64,000 bases of DNA from Macrotrachela quadricornifera. Lineage: Eukaryota; Rotifera; Eurotatoria; Philodinida; Philodinidae. Numbering within the stretch: the first letter of the stretch is position 1; every line of letters starts with the position of its first letter. This document shows, in pieces, positions 63,428 through 64,000 of this stretch. The stretch covers positions 101,692 through 165,691 of the forward strand of contig JAJEKB010001371.1 of NCBI GenBank assembly GCA_022393335.1, in the 5' to 3' direction. A model generated the notes under the pieces. It saw only the letters and a program-made list of their open reading frames with translations. It was not told where the DNA came from and did not search any database. The translations under genes were made by a program, and so were the position numbers.

Positions 63428-64000
63428 AATAATTAATATCATATGCTCGAGACAAGAAGAAATTTAAACAACAGAAAAATTTAAAAAAATATATAAGAAC
63501 TTATCTTGTTTAATTTTGTGTGTATTGTTTTGATTGTAAAAGATCAGAGTTTTGAAATAAATCTACACACAACTATGAAACAAAAAGATAAAAATATTAA
63601 AGATTTTGTTTTTTTTTTCATTTATTTAGATAAAAAATAAATAAAATATTTTTAAAAGATAATAAATATTTATTTTAGAATCAATTATATATATATAAAC
63701 TAAGTAAAAATATACTGAACAAAAGAAGGTCAAAATATATATTTTATAAATATTTTATTCTTCCTTAAAAATATCGATGTTTACAATGGTTAATTACGTT
63801 TAGTAGATCAAATAAAAATGAACGTAAATAATATACTTATTTCGATTTTTAAAAAGAATTTTATCTTGAAATCTAATTAAGTATCAAGTTTATTAATATA
63901 TTCTTTTTTGTTCTTTAATTTTTAGATAAGAAAAATAATGTATTTATAAAAAAATTTAACGATGCAGAAAAAACGCGTTCAAGTAACAAAAAAAGAATAT
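63428..64000. other. AT-rich right end of the window
   Basis: RPL7A 3' UTR and AT-rich sequence; no further feature is seen. Confidence 0.5.

Overview
The window is nuclear DNA of a small invertebrate. It is very AT-rich and carries many short GT-AG introns (mostly 45-60 bp), tiny exons (22-41 nt) and metazoan gene families: a peptide GPCR, a CDON/BOC-type Ig-FN3 receptor, GH18 chitinases with CBM14 domains, and Rab6. The short introns, AT-rich codon use, chitin-related genes and many small DNA-transposon relics resemble rotifer genomes, perhaps bdelloid. That assignment is my inference, not a proven placement. Many shorter open frames here are shadows, so gene models were rebuilt by joining exons at GT/AG sites; every complete model I joined sums to a whole number of codons.

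Layout. 1-1.15 kb: intron or intergenic DNA with a fold-back element, then the 3' end of a coiled-coil gene (+). 2.8-5.5 kb: a one-exon CAP-Gly protein (+) facing a low-complexity protein with a C-terminal CaaX-like box (-). 6.8-14.0 kb: two divergent GH18 chitinase-family genes sharing an ~800 bp intergenic region; the left one has lost a catalytic Asp and probably is a chitinase-like lectin. 14-21.85 kb: no gene seen. 21.85-24.6 kb: a rhodopsin-type GPCR (+) and a small secreted protein (-). 24.5-31.2 kb: a compact minus-strand housekeeping run, BRX1, ETFB and RAB6 in transcription order, with a 758 bp MITE inside a 3.3 kb ETFB intron. 32.1-33.2 kb: a single-LIM protein (-). 34.3-35.7 kb: cathepsin B (+).

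36.2-41.0 kb is a repeat-rich island: a hAT-like non-autonomous element with an 8-bp duplication, a cluster of GC-rich palindromes, a broken coiled-coil gene and a probable UAP1 fragment, bracketed by an inverted ~100 bp repeat. 41.6-48.5 kb: a 14-exon Ig/fibronectin receptor of CDON/BOC/Ihog type (-). 48.5-58.8 kb: about 10 kb without recognisable genes, rich in simple repeats and possibly regulatory. 58.8-59.4 kb: a decayed Merlin/ISXO2-type transposase. 60.0-62.0 kb: prolidase (+). 62.4-63.4 kb: ribosomal protein eL8/RPL7A (+).

The genes do not form one pathway. Recurring themes are chitin metabolism (two GH18 genes, a UAP1 fragment), ribosome biogenesis (BRX1, RPL7A) and proteolysis (cathepsin B, prolidase). 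The most unusual parts are the chitinase pair with altered catalytic motifs and the 36-41 kb island. I found no convincing tRNA, rRNA, CRISPR array or wholly new system.
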